Positions 12,317 through 24,110 are shown, counted from the first letter of the stretch. The stretch is 64,000 nt of DNA from Phoenix dactylifera (GCF_009389715.1 NC_052404.1:11895756-11959755); one strand, 5' to 3'. Notes: generated by a model from the letters alone, not told the origin. Numbers and translations are program-made.

Positions 12317-13174
12317 TGTTGCTGGAAATTGGACCCGGGGGCAATCTTCGGTCGAGGAGAGGGAGCGACTGTTAGTCCTCACGGCGGGGCGGCGGGCGGC
12401 GTCCTCCGTCCGGGGCGGTCGGAGAGAAGGAACAGCAGGTCCTCGCAGCGGGGCGGCGATCCGTTGGCTGGCGGCGTCCTCCGTCCGGGTGCCTGCACAC
12501 GAACCGGTGGCCGGGTTCTCCGGCGCCGGCCCTCCGACGCTCAAGTCAGGGAGGGGGCAAATAGTGGGGAGAAGGAGATAAACAGTGATTTTTGGGTGTA
12601 TGAATGTTCCAATTCCCTCTTGAGAGGCCAAGGCTCCCTTTTATATGCGGGGGTCGGTTTACCTGTGATGTAACAGGGCGAGGCCGTAGTACGGCTTGGC
12701 ATGTTGTTCAGGTCGGCGCTCGGTCAGGCGAATCATTGCACTGATGTCGGCGGTATGGCCGAGATCAGAGACTTATCATAGTCGACTAGACCCTGCTGGG
12801 TCGATTTGCCGTGGAGAGTTGGGGATCCGTAGATGTCAGGAGCCATGCACATTTATTGTGGAGTAAGTCGGAGATCCGCATTTATTATGGAGTAAGCCGG
12901 AGATCCGCATTAATGGTGGAGTAAGCCGGAGATCCGCATTTATTGTTGAGTGTGCCGGAAGATTACAGCGGCCATGCGCAATAAATGCCGGAGGGGTGTT
13001 AGAGTACGGTCCTCGGACATCGGGGTTTCTCTTAGGTCGGAGGTTTCGGGGTCGGTCGTCTTGTGGCCGAGCGTTCCGAGGTCGGACGCTGACTTCGGCT
13101 GTCCGGGGTCGGAGGTTGTACGGCTTCTTAGGGGCATTTATGTCATTTGGGGGGAAACTTTATTCCCCCCAACA
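12317..13174 (-). repeat. 3' LTR of the Tat element (858 bp)
   Basis: On the element strand it begins TGTTGGGGGG and ends CCAGCAACA, giving TG...CA ends. It differs from the other LTR by about seven substitutions and one 11-bp gap (near 12385) counted by eye. A TATAAAAG box lies on the minus strand at 12638-12645. Confidence 0.95.
12852..12948. repeat. 29-bp tandem repeats within the LTR
   Basis: About 3.3 units with exact 29-bp spacing start at 12852, 12881, 12910 and 12939; the shared core is GGAGTAAGCCGGAGATCCGC. The same array occurs in the other LTR (about 24675-24772). On the element strand it lies upstream of the TATA box, so it could be an enhancer-like array. Confidence 0.85.
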
Positions 13175-13186
13175 CTACCCCCCGAC
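13175..13186 (-). other. Polypurine tract of the Tat element
   Basis: On the minus strand GTCGGGGGGTAG abuts the first base of the 3' LTR. This is the position and composition of the plus-strand primer for reverse transcription. Confidence 0.75.
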
Positions 13187-13826
13187 TTCCGAGTTCGAGC
13201 GGCTTGTGGGGCTCGGACGTGGGAAGTAAAGTCTGTCACTAAGGTTGGGGGGAAGGTCTCGCCCGCCCCCTTGTGCTTTCCGGAGCTTTCATGGTGAGAT
13301 ATGTGCCCTTTAGCGTCTCGAGACTGCTTTATTCGGTGAGCTAATGATGGAGCTCGTATCATCATGCTTCTTGAATCGCCAGGATCATTTTACGGCGGAT
13401 TAATGATGGGGGACCTCGAGCTCGTCGAGGCGGTGTCTCGATTTCGTAATCGACGTTTCTGGCTCATTAATGAGTGTGCCGTTACGGGGTTTGAAACAGA
13501 CACGCGGTGCGACCCGAGGTCGGACGCTTTCGATTTCATGTTACTGGATCATAATTCCGAAGAAGTGGAGGCCTCATCGGGGCTCCACGTGTCCCAGATC
13601 TTATTAAACGAGGGGAGCGGGGGTTACGTCCGCTCGTTCCTCAAGACGATTTGATTCTGTGGACCCATGATGAGGCCCCGAGATCCGATGGGACAACGCT
13701 TCGATTTCGTATCCGATTTATTAAACCGGAGTGAATACGGTGCCTCGGCTTCCGAGGTCGACACGTGGCACAACCCGGTCGGGGGGATGGGAACCGACCC
13801 CGTCGATCTGGGCCGTCAGGGGGGTC

Positions 13827-13834
13827 TATATAAA
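13827..13834 (+). promoter_or_regulatory. TATA box for the antisense gene of the Tat element
   Basis: TATATAAA in a GC-rich context, 220 bp before the ATG at 14054 and on the same strand as that gene. A start site about 30 bp downstream would give a leader near 190 nt. Its use is inferred. Confidence 0.55.
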
Positions 13835-14053
13835 CCCCACGAGTCTGCCCTAAAGGTCTTGTTTGGCTGCCTCTTATTTTTGTCGTCTTTCCCCCCTGCT
13901 TCCTCCCTCAGCTGAATCTTGCTGGTGGTGCCCGGAGCGATTTCCGGCAATGTCCAGTAGGTTTTCTTCCTGTTTTCACTAGGGTTTCCTCTTTTCTCCT
14001 CCTCGTCAACTTCCATTTTCTACTCTTAACTTTTGCTCCACTCTTCCGTGAGA

Positions 14054-16195
14054 ATGGGTTCCGGTCCCGAAGAGGTTGGGTCGAGTCTGTCGGAAGAGGA
14101 GCTGGAGTTAATCCGCTCCCGTTTCTTCTTCCAGCCCGGGTTTCGCCTTGAAACCGCAGGGCCGGAAGACAGGGTGACGCAGCCGCCCCTAGGTCGGATC
14201 GCGGTTTACCGCGAGACACTTTGGGCGGGCCTGCGTTTTTCCGCCCATGAGTTCGTGAGCAACTTGCTGGCCGAGTACCAGCTCGTCCCGGCGCAGTTGG
14301 CTTCGAACTCATGGAGGACCATAATCGGGTTTTTATCCCTGTGCCTCGGGCACGGGATCCCGATTTCGGTAGGCCTTTTTCGCCGGTGTTTTCTGTTAAA
14401 GAAAAATCCGGCGGACGTAGGGTGGTTATATTTCGCCTTTCGGGGCGGTATGTCACTCTTCCGGGGCGCCCCTTCCTCGATTCACGAGTGGAAGAGGAAG
14501 TTTTTCTTTCTGGCGTCTGCGGCGCCTTGGGGGTTCGAGCCAAGGTGGGGACACCCTCGGCTGAAGGCCCTCAACAAACTCTCCGAGCCCACGGGGAGGG
14601 AGCTGAGGACCCTGGACTCTTTGCGAGCCCTCGGGAGGGGTAACGACCTGACCGAGCTCCTGCGGGAGGACGCCCTGGCGAGCGTGGGTCTGAGCTCGGC
14701 GCGCCCCGAGGGTAAGGGCGGTTGCATTATTCTATTTATTTATTTCTTGTTCTTCGTCTTTACGGTCACTGGTCTGACTCTTAACAAAATTCTTGATTTC
14801 AGATATTCCACGCATGCCGACCAGCAACACATCACTTTTCTCTCGCCTGAGGAGGCGGGAGGCCGAGGCCGGGGGTGCTGCGCCCCAGCCTCGGAAGAGG
14901 GCGAGGACGGACGGCGCTTCTTCGTCGGCCGGGACGAGTGGCCCCGAGGCGGGGGCCCCTGCAGCCGACCCGAGGCGGGAGCGGGTTGTTGGTGATGCGG
15001 GCCCGTCGGCCCCTCCTTGCCCTACCCCCCTTGCCCAGCGGGGGGAGCCGTCCGTGGTCCGGCCGCAGCAGCCAGGACCCGGGCTTACCCGAGGCACCGA
15101 GGCGAGCGGCTCCGGGACCTCGGGTTCGATCGTGCCGAGCTCTTCCCGGGCTTTCCGAGAAGAGTCGGTCGAGCCGGACTCTTCTATTCCCGAGGGGCGC
15201 TCGGCCTTTCAAGATGCCGAGGTCGCACGCTCCATGTTGCGGCGTGCGGTGCTTCCAGCGGACCGGGCCGTGTTCCGGGGTATTTCGCTGGAGGAGGTCG
15301 TCGGCAGTGCTTACTGCAACACCGCCCGGGTAAGCTTCCTTCTTAATTTCCCCGAGTTTTTAGCGTACATATGTGCTTTTCAACTCACAATACCCTCGTT
15401 TCTTTCTTTTCAGCATATTCTCGAGCTCGACACCGTGGCGTTCATCGCCCATGGGTATCGAGAAGAAGTTCAACAGCTCGGCTAGCAACTGGAGCCGGCC
15501 AAGAAAGAGTCGCCGAGCTGGAGGCGGCGTTGGCCGCGGCCGAGGCTCGGTGGACAGCCACCGAGGCGGAGCGCCTTGCCATGGTGGGGGCGCTCGAGGA
15601 GGAGAAGGCGGCTCATGCCCTGACCAGGGCAACCATGCGCGGCTCGGAGGCGCGCTTAGGGGAGGTCCAGGCCAGGGTCGCGGCCCTCGAGTATGAGGAG
15701 GGGGTCTTCCGCCTCCGACTCGGGCAACTTGAGGCCCGGGAGAGGAGGGCCCTCGAACGAGCCGAGCATGCTGTGGAACTCTTCAAAGAGTCGCAAGAGT
15801 TCCGCGACATGTTGGAGGAGGAGACGGTCGACGGTTTCCTTCGAGGCTTCGAGAACTTCCGGGAGCAGGTGCGCCGGTACTGCCCTCAGTACGACTTCTC
15901 GACGGTCCGTCCGAGGGAGGACCGGGGCTGGGGGTCCGACGTGCAAGCCCTTCCTGCCATCCTGACGTCCGAGGCGGGAATATACGAGCAGGACCCCGCC
16001 GAGCCTTCGACGGGGGTAGCGACGGGGGTAGCCGAGGCGGACGGTGTCATGGAGGCGGCTCCGGCGGCCGAGATCGACGCTGTCCCGGAGGCGGCGCCCG
16101 AAGCTCCTGCTCCCGGCCCCGAGCCTGTTCCGGAGGAAGATCATGAGGTCATCAATGTGCCGGATGACCCCCCGGATGTGGCTCCCGCCGCTTAG
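14054..16195 (+). pseudogene. Spliced additional gene antisense to gag-pol (putative gypsy-type transposon protein), broken
   Basis: Three exons: 14054-14711, 14803-15329, 15414-16195, with GGTAAG / TTTCAG and GGGTAAG / TTTTCAG borders that keep frame across both introns. Exon 1 encodes about 219 aa resembling the plant family that Pfam calls putative gypsy type transposon (Transposase_28): segments like FSAHEFVSNLLAEYQL, LCLGHGIPISVGLFRR, WKRKFFFL. Exon 2 encodes a Gly/Ala/Pro/Ser-rich acidic linker. Exon 3 encodes a long coiled coil, a FLRGFENFREQVRR-type motif and an acidic Pro-rich tail ending DDPPDVAPAA. Exon 3 is broken: TAG at 15483-15485 and a one-base shift within the A-rich run at 15501-15507; downstream of it the frame is open to TAG at 16193-16195. 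Such extra, often antisense, ORFs are known in Tat elements; their role is unknown. Confidence 0.8.
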
Positions 16196-17362
16196 GACTT
16201 GGCATATTTTTCTTTTCTTTTTCATTGTATCCGGGGTCGGCCCTTGAGTGGCCGACTTCCAATTTTGTAATTGGCCTTCCGGCCCTTTGTTAATGAAGAA
16301 ATGTTTTTGTCATTCTGTGTTCATCTTTCCCTCTGTTGTCGTGGATGAGGCTAGAACCTTAGCTAACCGCCTCGACGACCTCTAACTTCGTATTTTAATC
16401 TTTGGGCTGCTTAACGAAGCTGCCCCTTTTCCCTGGCTATATCTTAGCCTTCTCGGATTCCAGTCGTCTCGACCAAAGGGAGCTCCGAGCTTAGGTTTCT
16501 AGAAAATTTCTCTAAGTCCTATAACTCGGATCTTAGAGTCGTGGGAGTTGCCACGTTTGGCCTTTAGGAAAATCTTAAGGCACCGAGGTCGGGCCTTAGC
16601 CCTTCAAGTGGGACCGGAATAGGTCTATTCGTGCCGCTATTCGGGGAGTTTAGTCGGATTTCCGAACTCAACTCCGAACCTCTCATAGGGAGCGCGGGCT
16701 AATAAACAAGTTATTGCCGAAGGTTTTCATAGTTATCGTTCTCGGACCCTGCCGAGATTTCGGTGAACAAGGCTGGGATTCCCAAAGATTGCCTTGGTAC
16801 CGGTGCTTGGCTGGTACATTCGTGGCCGGGACCACTTTCTCAGCTGGACGTCGGAGTTTACTTAGAAGAGCCGAGTTGGGCCCTACTTTATGAAGCCTTA
16901 GTACGGATTGCGGAGACTTGACGAACAGAGCAGGCATAATGAAGTTGGGAGGTCGGTCTTAAGCCGACCCAGCGAAGAAGCCCGGCTTTGTGGCAAAATA
17001 AGACTCCAACATTGGACGAGATCCCGCTCGGCAATATGTAGATAAAATTTGACAAGGAGGGCGTCTAGTTGGGTGTACCTCTTGCATTCTCGGGGTCATG
17101 CTTCGCATGGTGGAGTAGGTCGCTTTCCTTCCTCGTCGACCTCCGGAGTCATTTTTGACTTGTAAAAGGGGCTCGGGCTTCCCATGGACCCGGCGACTCC
17201 TGCCGGAGTTGAGAGGATCTGGGGAGGCTCTGTTGATTTGTAGCCCTTTTTGAGATCGAGGGGGCTTAAGACCCTATGGTCGGACCTCGGAGCGCCTCAA
17301 CCTTGGTCGAGGAATCTCACGTCAGGTCGGCGGGTTCGTGGACGCTTTGCTGACCTGTGATA
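16196..17362. other. Non-coding interior of the Tat element
   Basis: Probable 3' UTR of the antisense gene (TGTAATTGG and TTAATGAAG near 16265-16300) followed by GC-rich sequence without a recognisable frame. It leads into the tandem array at 17363. Confidence 0.5.
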
Positions 17363-18540
17363 CCTCCCGAGGTCGAGGGAGTCTGGTTCTCTACGGTCGA
17401 CTCTCGGGGCATCCCGACCTTAGTCGAGGGATCGTTCGTCAGGTCGGCTGGTCTGGGCACGCTCTACCGACCGACGACGCTTCCCGAGATCGAGGGAGTC
17501 TGGTTCTCTACGGTCGACCCTCGGGGCATCCCGACCTTAGTCGAGGGATCGTTCGCTTCGGGGATCGGGGATCGGGGATCGTCGACCGCTCCCGGGGGTC
17601 TACTTTGCGGCGCCCCGGGTGGAGCCACCCTTTCCACCCCTCACGGCGCCTTCCCGAGGTCGAGGAAGTCTGGTTCTCTACGGTCGACCCTCGGGGCATT
17701 CCGACCTTAGTCGAGGGATCGTTCGTCAGGTCGGCTGGTCTGGGCACGCTCTACCGATCGGCGACGCTTTCCGAGGTCGAGGGAGTCTGGTTCTCTACGG
17801 TCGACCCTCGGGGCATCCCGACCTTAGTCGAGGGATCGCTCGCTTCGGGGATCGGGGATCGTCGACCGCTCCCGGGGGTCCACTTTGTGGCGCCCCGGGT
17901 GGAGCCACCCTTTCCACCCCTCACGGCGCCTTCCCGAGGTCGAGGGAGTCTGGTTCTCTACGGTCGACCCTCGGGGCATCCCGACCTTAGTCGAGGGATC
18001 GTTCGTCAGGTCGGCTGGTCTGGGCACGCTCTACCGACCGGCGACGCTTCCCGAGGTCGAGGGAGTCTGGTTCTCTACGGTCGACCCTCGGGGCATCCCG
18101 ACCTTAGTCGAGGGATCGCTCGCTTCGGGGATCGGGGATCGTCGACCGCTCCCGGGGGTCCACTTTGTGGCGCCCCGGGTGGAGCCACCCTTTCCACCCC
18201 TCACGGCGCCTTCCCGAGGTCGAGGGAGTCTGGTTCTCTACGGTCGACCCTCGGGGCATCCCGACCTTAGTCGAGGAGGCGCTACGGGGGGCCGCGAAGG
18301 TACTACCCCGTTGCTGGTGTTGAGCGCCACGGGGGACTGCGAAGGTACTACCCCGTCTTCCCGAAGTGTCGAGGGGTCTGGGCACGCACTGTCGACACTC
18401 GGGGCATCTCGACCTTAGTCGAGGAATCTTGCACCAGTCGACGTTTCACCGTCCTGCGATTCTTCCCGAGGTCGAGGGAGTTTGGGACTCTACGGTCGAG
18501 CCTCGAGGCATCCCGATTTTGGCCGGGGAATCTGAGGATC
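17363..18540. repeat. 280-bp higher-order tandem array in the Tat element
   Basis: The core CCGAGGTCGAGGGAGTCTGG recurs at about 17368, 17485, 17655, 17772, 17935, 18052, 18215 and 18467. Spacings alternate 117, 170, 117, 163, 117, 163, so the higher-order unit is about 280 bp (117 + 163; 7 bp longer in the first copy through an extra GGGGATC). The short spacer contains GGTCGGCTGGTCTGGGCAC; the long one contains GATCGTCGACCGCTCCCGGG and GGCGCCCCGGGTGG. The array decays after 18280. Long open frames across it reflect GC-rich repeats without stops, not a protein. Confidence 0.88.
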
Positions 18541-18648
18541 ACAGACGACCCAATATTAGAAGAGGATTACAGTCATCAAAATGAGAGAAATATTTGCAGA
18601 AAAAGGAGCTGAGTCCATTATCCTGATTATCTTGAACCCCTTGGGGTT

Positions 18649-20550
18649 TCACTGGTAGTACATTCGTAAATTCTCGGAGTTCCAGCTTCGTGGGATCAGA
18701 GTCCCTTCCAGGGACTTCAATTTGTACGCCCCTGGCTGTTGTACTCGGGCGATTTGATACGGTCCTTCCCAGTTTGGGGCGAGCTTTCCTTGTTCGGTTG
18801 GTTGAGAAGCCTCGGCTTTCCTGAGGACGAGGTCCCCTACTTTGAAGAGCTTGGGCTTAACTCTGGAGTTGTAGTATTGGGCCGTTCGCTGTTGATATCT
18901 CGCCATGCGCACCCGGGCGACCTCTCTTGTCTCTTCGACGAGGTCCAAATTGCTCCTGAGCTGGGAGGAATTAGTATCCGGGTCGTAATGCTCCACCCTC
19001 GGAGAAGGCAAGCCGATCTCCAATGGGATGACGGCCTCAGTGCCGTATGCTAGGTTGAAGGGGGTCTCTCCCGTGGGCAGTCGGAACGTGGTCCGGTACG
19101 CCCAAAGGACATTGTACAAGTCCTCGACCCACTGTCCTTTGGACCGATCAAGCCTAGCTTTGAGTCCCTGCAAAATAGTTCGGTTAGTTACCTCAGTTTC
19201 TCCGTTTGTCTGGGGATGGGCAACCGAGGTGAAGCGATGATCAATGCCGAGCTCAGAGCAAAACTTCCTGAAATGAACATTGTCAAATTGTCGACCATTG
19301 TCAGATATAAGGATACGGGGTAGTCCGAATCGGCAGATTATAGACTTCCACATGAAGTCCCGCATCATTTGCTCGGTGATCCGGGCAACAGGTTCGGCCT
19401 CGACCCATTTGGTGAAGTAGTCGATGGAGACGACCAGGAACTTTCTCTGTCCGGTGGCCAGGGGAAAGGGCCCCAGGATGTCGATCCCCCATTGGGCAAA
19501 CGGCCAGGGGGCGATGATGGAGGTCAGCAGAGCTGAAGGTTGGCGCTGGATATTAGCGTTTCGTTGGCACCGATCGCACTTGCGGACGAAATCTGTTGCG
19601 TCCTTCTGGAGTGTGGGCCAGTAGTATCCCTGCCGCAGGATCTTATGGGCCAAGGCTCGACCCCCCAGGTGATTTCCGCAGATCCCTTCATGGACCTCTC
19701 GGAGGGCGTAGTCCGCCTCGGAGGGGCGGAGGCATCTGAGAAGGGGAGAAGTAAATGATCGTCGATAGAGTTTATTCTCGTACAAGACATACCGGGGAGC
19801 CTGGCGCTTGATTCGGCGAGCCTCCGTCTCGTCACGAGGTAGAGTTCCGTCCTGAAGATAGCAGACGAGCCCGTCGATCCAGCTTGGCTCGGAGTCGACG
19901 CACATAGTGGGCTCGGGTTCCTCCATGCTGGGGACCCGAAGATACTCGAGCGCTTTTCCCTTGGGAAGCTCGCTCATGCGGGAGGTGGCCAGTTTGGATA
20001 GCTGGTCTGCCCTGAGGTTTTCCGCTCTGGGAATATACTGAATATTGAAAGAATTCAGGGCAGATGTGAGTTTCCGCACCTTTTGGAGATACTTTTGCAT
20101 GGATGGCTCTTTAGCTTCAAAATCTCCTTGGACCTGGTTCACCACCAGCTGGGAGTCGCTGAAGGCCGTCAGGTCTCCCACTTTTAGTTCTTTCGCCAGC
20201 TTGAGCCCGGCGATGAGAGCCTCATACTCGGCCTCATTGTTCGAGGCCGGGAACTCGAGGCGCAGAGCTTGCTCGGCCACCACTCCATCTGGACTGGTGA
20301 GGATAAGTCCGGCCCCGCTGCCCCCCGGGGTCGAAGACCCATCCGAGTGCAGGACCCATGGCTGCTTCGGGGTCTCCTCCACGGACTCAGATGGCGGCTC
20401 GGGGTCGTCCGGAAGGGTGCACTCCACGATGAAGTCGGCGAGTATCTGAGCTTTGATAGCCGGCCTGGGCCGATATTCTAGGTCGAATTCCCCGAGCTCG
20501 ACCGCCCATTTGGCGATCCTCCCCGCACGATCCGACCTCTGCAATATCTG
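18649..20550 (-). pseudogene. Tat pol, downstream part: second RNase H and integrase
   Basis: In the same frame as the upstream gag-pol and separated from it only by TAG at 20551-20553. Domains in order: end of the RT-linked RNase H; an additional RNase H (HSDGSS about 20340, NNEAEYEAL, FSDSQLVVNQ, ADQLSKLA); integrase zinc finger H-x-H...C-x2-C (HEGICGNH, CDRCQ); integrase core with Asp in GIDILGP (about 19480), Asp in SDNGRQFDN (about 19300) and Glu in TNGETE (about 19200); C-terminal GPY-type module (NWEGPYQIARV). All three catalytic acidic residues are present. It ends with TGA at 18649-18651. No chromodomain follows. It could be translated only by readthrough or if an internal start is used. 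Confidence 0.9.
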
Positions 20551-23500
20551 CTACATAGGCTGGTCGGTTAATATAGCTATCATGTGGGCTTGGAAGTAAG
20601 GCCTGAGTCTCCGAGCCGAGATGATGAGAGCGAAGATGGTCTTCTCAAGTTTAGAATATCGGGTCTCAGCATCCCTGAGAACCCGGCTGGTGTAATAGAC
20701 CGGCTTTTGGAGCTTGTCTTCTTCCCGGACGAGGACCGAGCTTACTGCAGCTGGGGAGACGGCCAGATATAAGTAAAGAATTTCGCCCTTCTGGGGTTTG
20801 GTGAGCAGCGGGGGAGAGGCCAGAAGGCTCCGAAGCTCTTCAAAGGCTTGCTGGCATTCTTCTGTCCACCGGAAGTCTTTCGGCCGTTTGAGGCTCTTGA
20901 AGAAGGGGAGGCAACGCTCGGCTGATCGAGAAACAAACCTTCCCAGGGCAGCTACCCGCCCCGCGAGCCGCTGCACCTCCTTAACTGTCTTTGGAGGCGA
21001 CATCTCTTGCAGTGCCCGGATTTTCTCCGGGTTGGCTTCAATTCCGCGTTGGGTCACTATGAAACCCAGGAACTTGCCCGAGGTGACCCCGAACGCGCAC
21101 TTCGCCGGATTGAGTTTCATTTGGTATTTTCTGAGCTTGGCGAATGTCTCGTTGAGATCGGCTATGTGGTGTTCCGCCGCTTGGCTCTTTACCAGCATGT
21201 CGTCCACATAGACTTCCATGTTCCGGCCGATCTGGTCTTTAAAGATTTGGCTGACCAGTCTCTGATAGGTGGCCCCAGCGTTTTTCAGGCCAAAGGGCAT
21301 CACCTTGTAGCAGTAGGTGCCCTTGTCGGTGATGAAGGCCGTCTTCTCCTCGTCTTCTGGCGCCATTCGGATTTGGTTGTATCCTGAAAAGGCGTCCATA
21401 AAAGTTAGCAGTTGGTGTCCTGAAGTGGAGTCGACGAGCTGGTCGATGCTCGGGAGAGGGAAGCTGTCTTTTGGGCAGGCCTTGTTCAGGTCGGTGTAGT
21501 CCACACACATACGCCATTTTCCGTTGGCCTTCTTTACGAGGACTACGTTGGCGAGCCAATCCGGGTAGGAGACCTCCCGGATGAAGCCGGCTCCGAGGAG
21601 TTTGTCCACCTCCTCGGCCGCAGCTCGTTGTCGCTCAGGGGCGGAGCCTCTTTTCTTCTGCTTTACAGGCCTGCTGGTTGGCCTCACCTGGAGTCGGTGG
21701 ACCATGACCTCGGGGTCAATTCCTGGCACGTCCGCGGGCGACCAGGCGAAGACGTCAGCGTTGTCCCGCAGGAAGCTGACGAGGCGATTCCTCTCATGGG
21801 CGCCGAGGCCGGAGCCAACCTGCACGGTTAGCTCGAGAAAATTTTCTTGTAGTGGGATTTGAATAAGGAGCTCACCGGGCTCTACTTGCTTCTTCCAGAG
21901 AGTGTCCCTCGCATCGAGGGTTTCTATGGGCAGTGAAGGGCCCATCGAGCGGTCTGGTGCCTCGGCTGGTAGCTTTACTGTGTGGGCCGCCATGTAGCAT
22001 TGCTTGGCGACCAGTTGGTCTCCGCGGACCTCGCCCACTCCTTGGCCGGTGGGGAACCGCATGAGCAAATGGCGAGTTGAAACCACGGCTCGAAGGGCGT
22101 TTAACCCTGGGCGCCCAAGGATGGCGTTGTAGACCGAGGGCAGATGGACCACCAGGAAGTCCATCCTCACAGTGCTCTCCCGGGGGACGAGGCCAACTGT
22201 GACAAGGAAGCTAGCCTCACCTTCAACCGGGACCGCATCTCCGGTAAACCCGACCAGCGGGGCATTGATTCTCCGGAGGTGTCCTTCTGTCAACCCCATT
22301 TTTTGGTAGGCATGGTAGTACAAAATGTTGGCTGAGCTTCCATTGTCAACTAGGACACGCTTTACATCAAACCTATTTACAATCATTGAGATGACCACAG
22401 CGTCATCGTGAGGGGTCTCGACCCCTTCTAAGTCTTCGTCCGAGAACGAGATGACTTCATCAGTGCGTGGGCGCTTCGGGGGTGCTCCCTGGGCGGCTAT
22501 TCCTGCCGAGGTCCGCCCAATCATGTTGATGGTGCCGGCGATAGGCCTGTTGCCGCCAGGATTTTTGGTTGGTGCGACATTCTCCGCCGGCCTCCTTTCC
22601 TCATGTCGGTTCCTCACGAACCGGTTGAGTACTCCCCGTCTGATGAGCGCTTCTATCTCGTCCCGGAGTTGGAAGCAGTCCTCTGTGTCGTGCCCGCGAT
22701 CTCGGTGGAAGCGGCAGTACTTCCTGGAATTTCGGGAAAATCCCATGTCTCGCATAGGAGGCGGGGGTCGGAAGAAGTCCCGACCCTCAATTTCCATCAG
22801 GATCTCGGCCCGAGGAGCATTGACGGGTGTATAGTTCTCGTACCTCGCCTGGTACGTCCGGGGCCGTGGTGGAGACCTCGGACGAGGAGGTGTCTTCTGC
22901 TGAGGTCGCCCCTGCTGACGGGGCGGGCTCCTCAGTCTGGGGAGATTCTTCTCTCGGCGGGGAGACCGGCTCCTTTGTCGACCGCGCTCCTCGCAGCGCT
23001 TCTTCCGCTTCTTCGAGGTAGGCTCGATTGCCCCCCGCCTGGAGGCGACTGCCTCCTCGGCCTTGGCGTACTTCCGGGCTCGGGCCAGCATTTCGGTGAA
23101 GTCGGCCGGGAAGCTCTTCTCGATGGAGAAGAGGAATCGGTAGGAGCGGACCCTAGTCTTCAGAGCCGACATGGCTATCGACTGGTCTAGCTCGCGAACC
23201 TCCCATGTGGCGGCGGTAAAGCGGTCCAGGTACTCTTTGAGGGACTCCCCCTCCTTCTGCTTGATGTCTAGGAGGGAGTCTGATGTCCGTCGCTGGCGCC
23301 GGCTGGCAGCAAAGTTGGTGGCGAACTGCCTGCCGAGCTGCTCAAAGGAGGACACCGTGTTCGGCTTCAGACCAGAGAACCAAAGCCGAGCGGTCCCTCG
23401 GAGGGTTGCTGGGAAGGCCTTGCAGAGTATGGCCTCCGAGGACCCTTGTAGGGCCATGAGGGCCCGATAACTCTCCAAGTGGTCGAGGGGGTCGGTGATT

Positions 23501-24096
23501 CCGCTGTAGGGCTCCACCTGAGGCATTTTGAACCTCGCGGGAACTGGCTCGTCCTCGATCTGGCGGGAGAAGGGGGACTTGGTAGTGAACTCAAAGTCCC
23601 CTTCCTGTCTTGCCTTCTTACTGTGGGGTGCCGCAATCTGGCGCTCCAGATGCTCGACTTTTCGGTCGAGCTCCCCCGCCCGTGGGATTGTCGCTGTGGT
23701 TTGCGCCAGCTCACGGTGATCCGGGGCTGACTCCGCCTCAGAAAGTTGGGGTCTCCGGTCGAAACCTTCTCCCGGTAACTCTCTCCGGGGAGAAGCTCGT
23801 TCTCCATTGTTGGCTCTGGAGGAGCCATGCAAATTTTGGCTGGGGAGAACCGGGCCGTTGGGGAGACACTCCGGCGGGGCCTGGGCCTGCGGGGGAAGTG
23901 CCGGTAAAGCCTCCACGCGCCGCAGGCCCTGAACGGCGGCGGCCAGGGCCTGGACTTGCTGTACCAGGGCATTGAACTGTTCCGGCTGGACCTGAGGAGC
24001 TGGGTCAGCCGGAGTTGGAGAATTCTAGACGGAGTGTCCAGGACTTTGCGGGGGACGCCGGGAGATGTTAGAGGCTCCCTTACTTCTCAACTTCAT
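20551..24096 (-). pseudogene. Tat gag-protease-reverse transcriptase, with in-frame TAG codons
   Basis: The first ATG after the primer site is at 24096 and the frame runs 1,816 codons to 18649. It is interrupted by TAG at 24025-24027 (codon 24) and TAG at 20551-20553. Gag contains the Retrotrans_gag region (ATLRGTARLWFSGL, EGESLKEYLDRF) and a zinc knuckle of the Tat form C-x2-H-x4-H-x4-C (about 22680-22720). Protease has LVDNGSSANIL (about 22320-22360). RT has FPLPSIDQLVDSTSGH, MPFGLKNAGATYQRL and the catalytic YVDD (about 21200). RT-linked RNase H begins before the second TAG. The domains look intact apart from the two stops. Confidence 0.92.
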
Positions 24097-24110
24097 GACT
24101 GCTACTCGGG

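Noticed and set aside
12140..12673. Open frames on both strands across the left LTR
   Set aside because: Non-coding LTR; the equivalent frames recur at 24192-24497 in the other LTR.
12852..12948. CRISPR-like spacing of 29-bp repeats
   Set aside because: Units are directly tandem without unique spacers and lie inside a plant LTR.
14530..14550. GGTTCGAGCC string resembling a tRNA B box
   Set aside because: It lies in exon 1 of the antisense gene and no tRNA cloverleaf or A box fits around it.
14832..15212. Minus-strand open frames opposite exon 2 of the antisense gene
   Set aside because: GC-rich shadow of the Gly/Ala/Pro-rich exon on the plus strand.
17338..18418. Open frames of 310 and 177 codons with repeated peptides
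   Set aside because: They run through the 280-bp array, are open in several frames at once, and the period is not a multiple of three; this is stop-poor repeat DNA.
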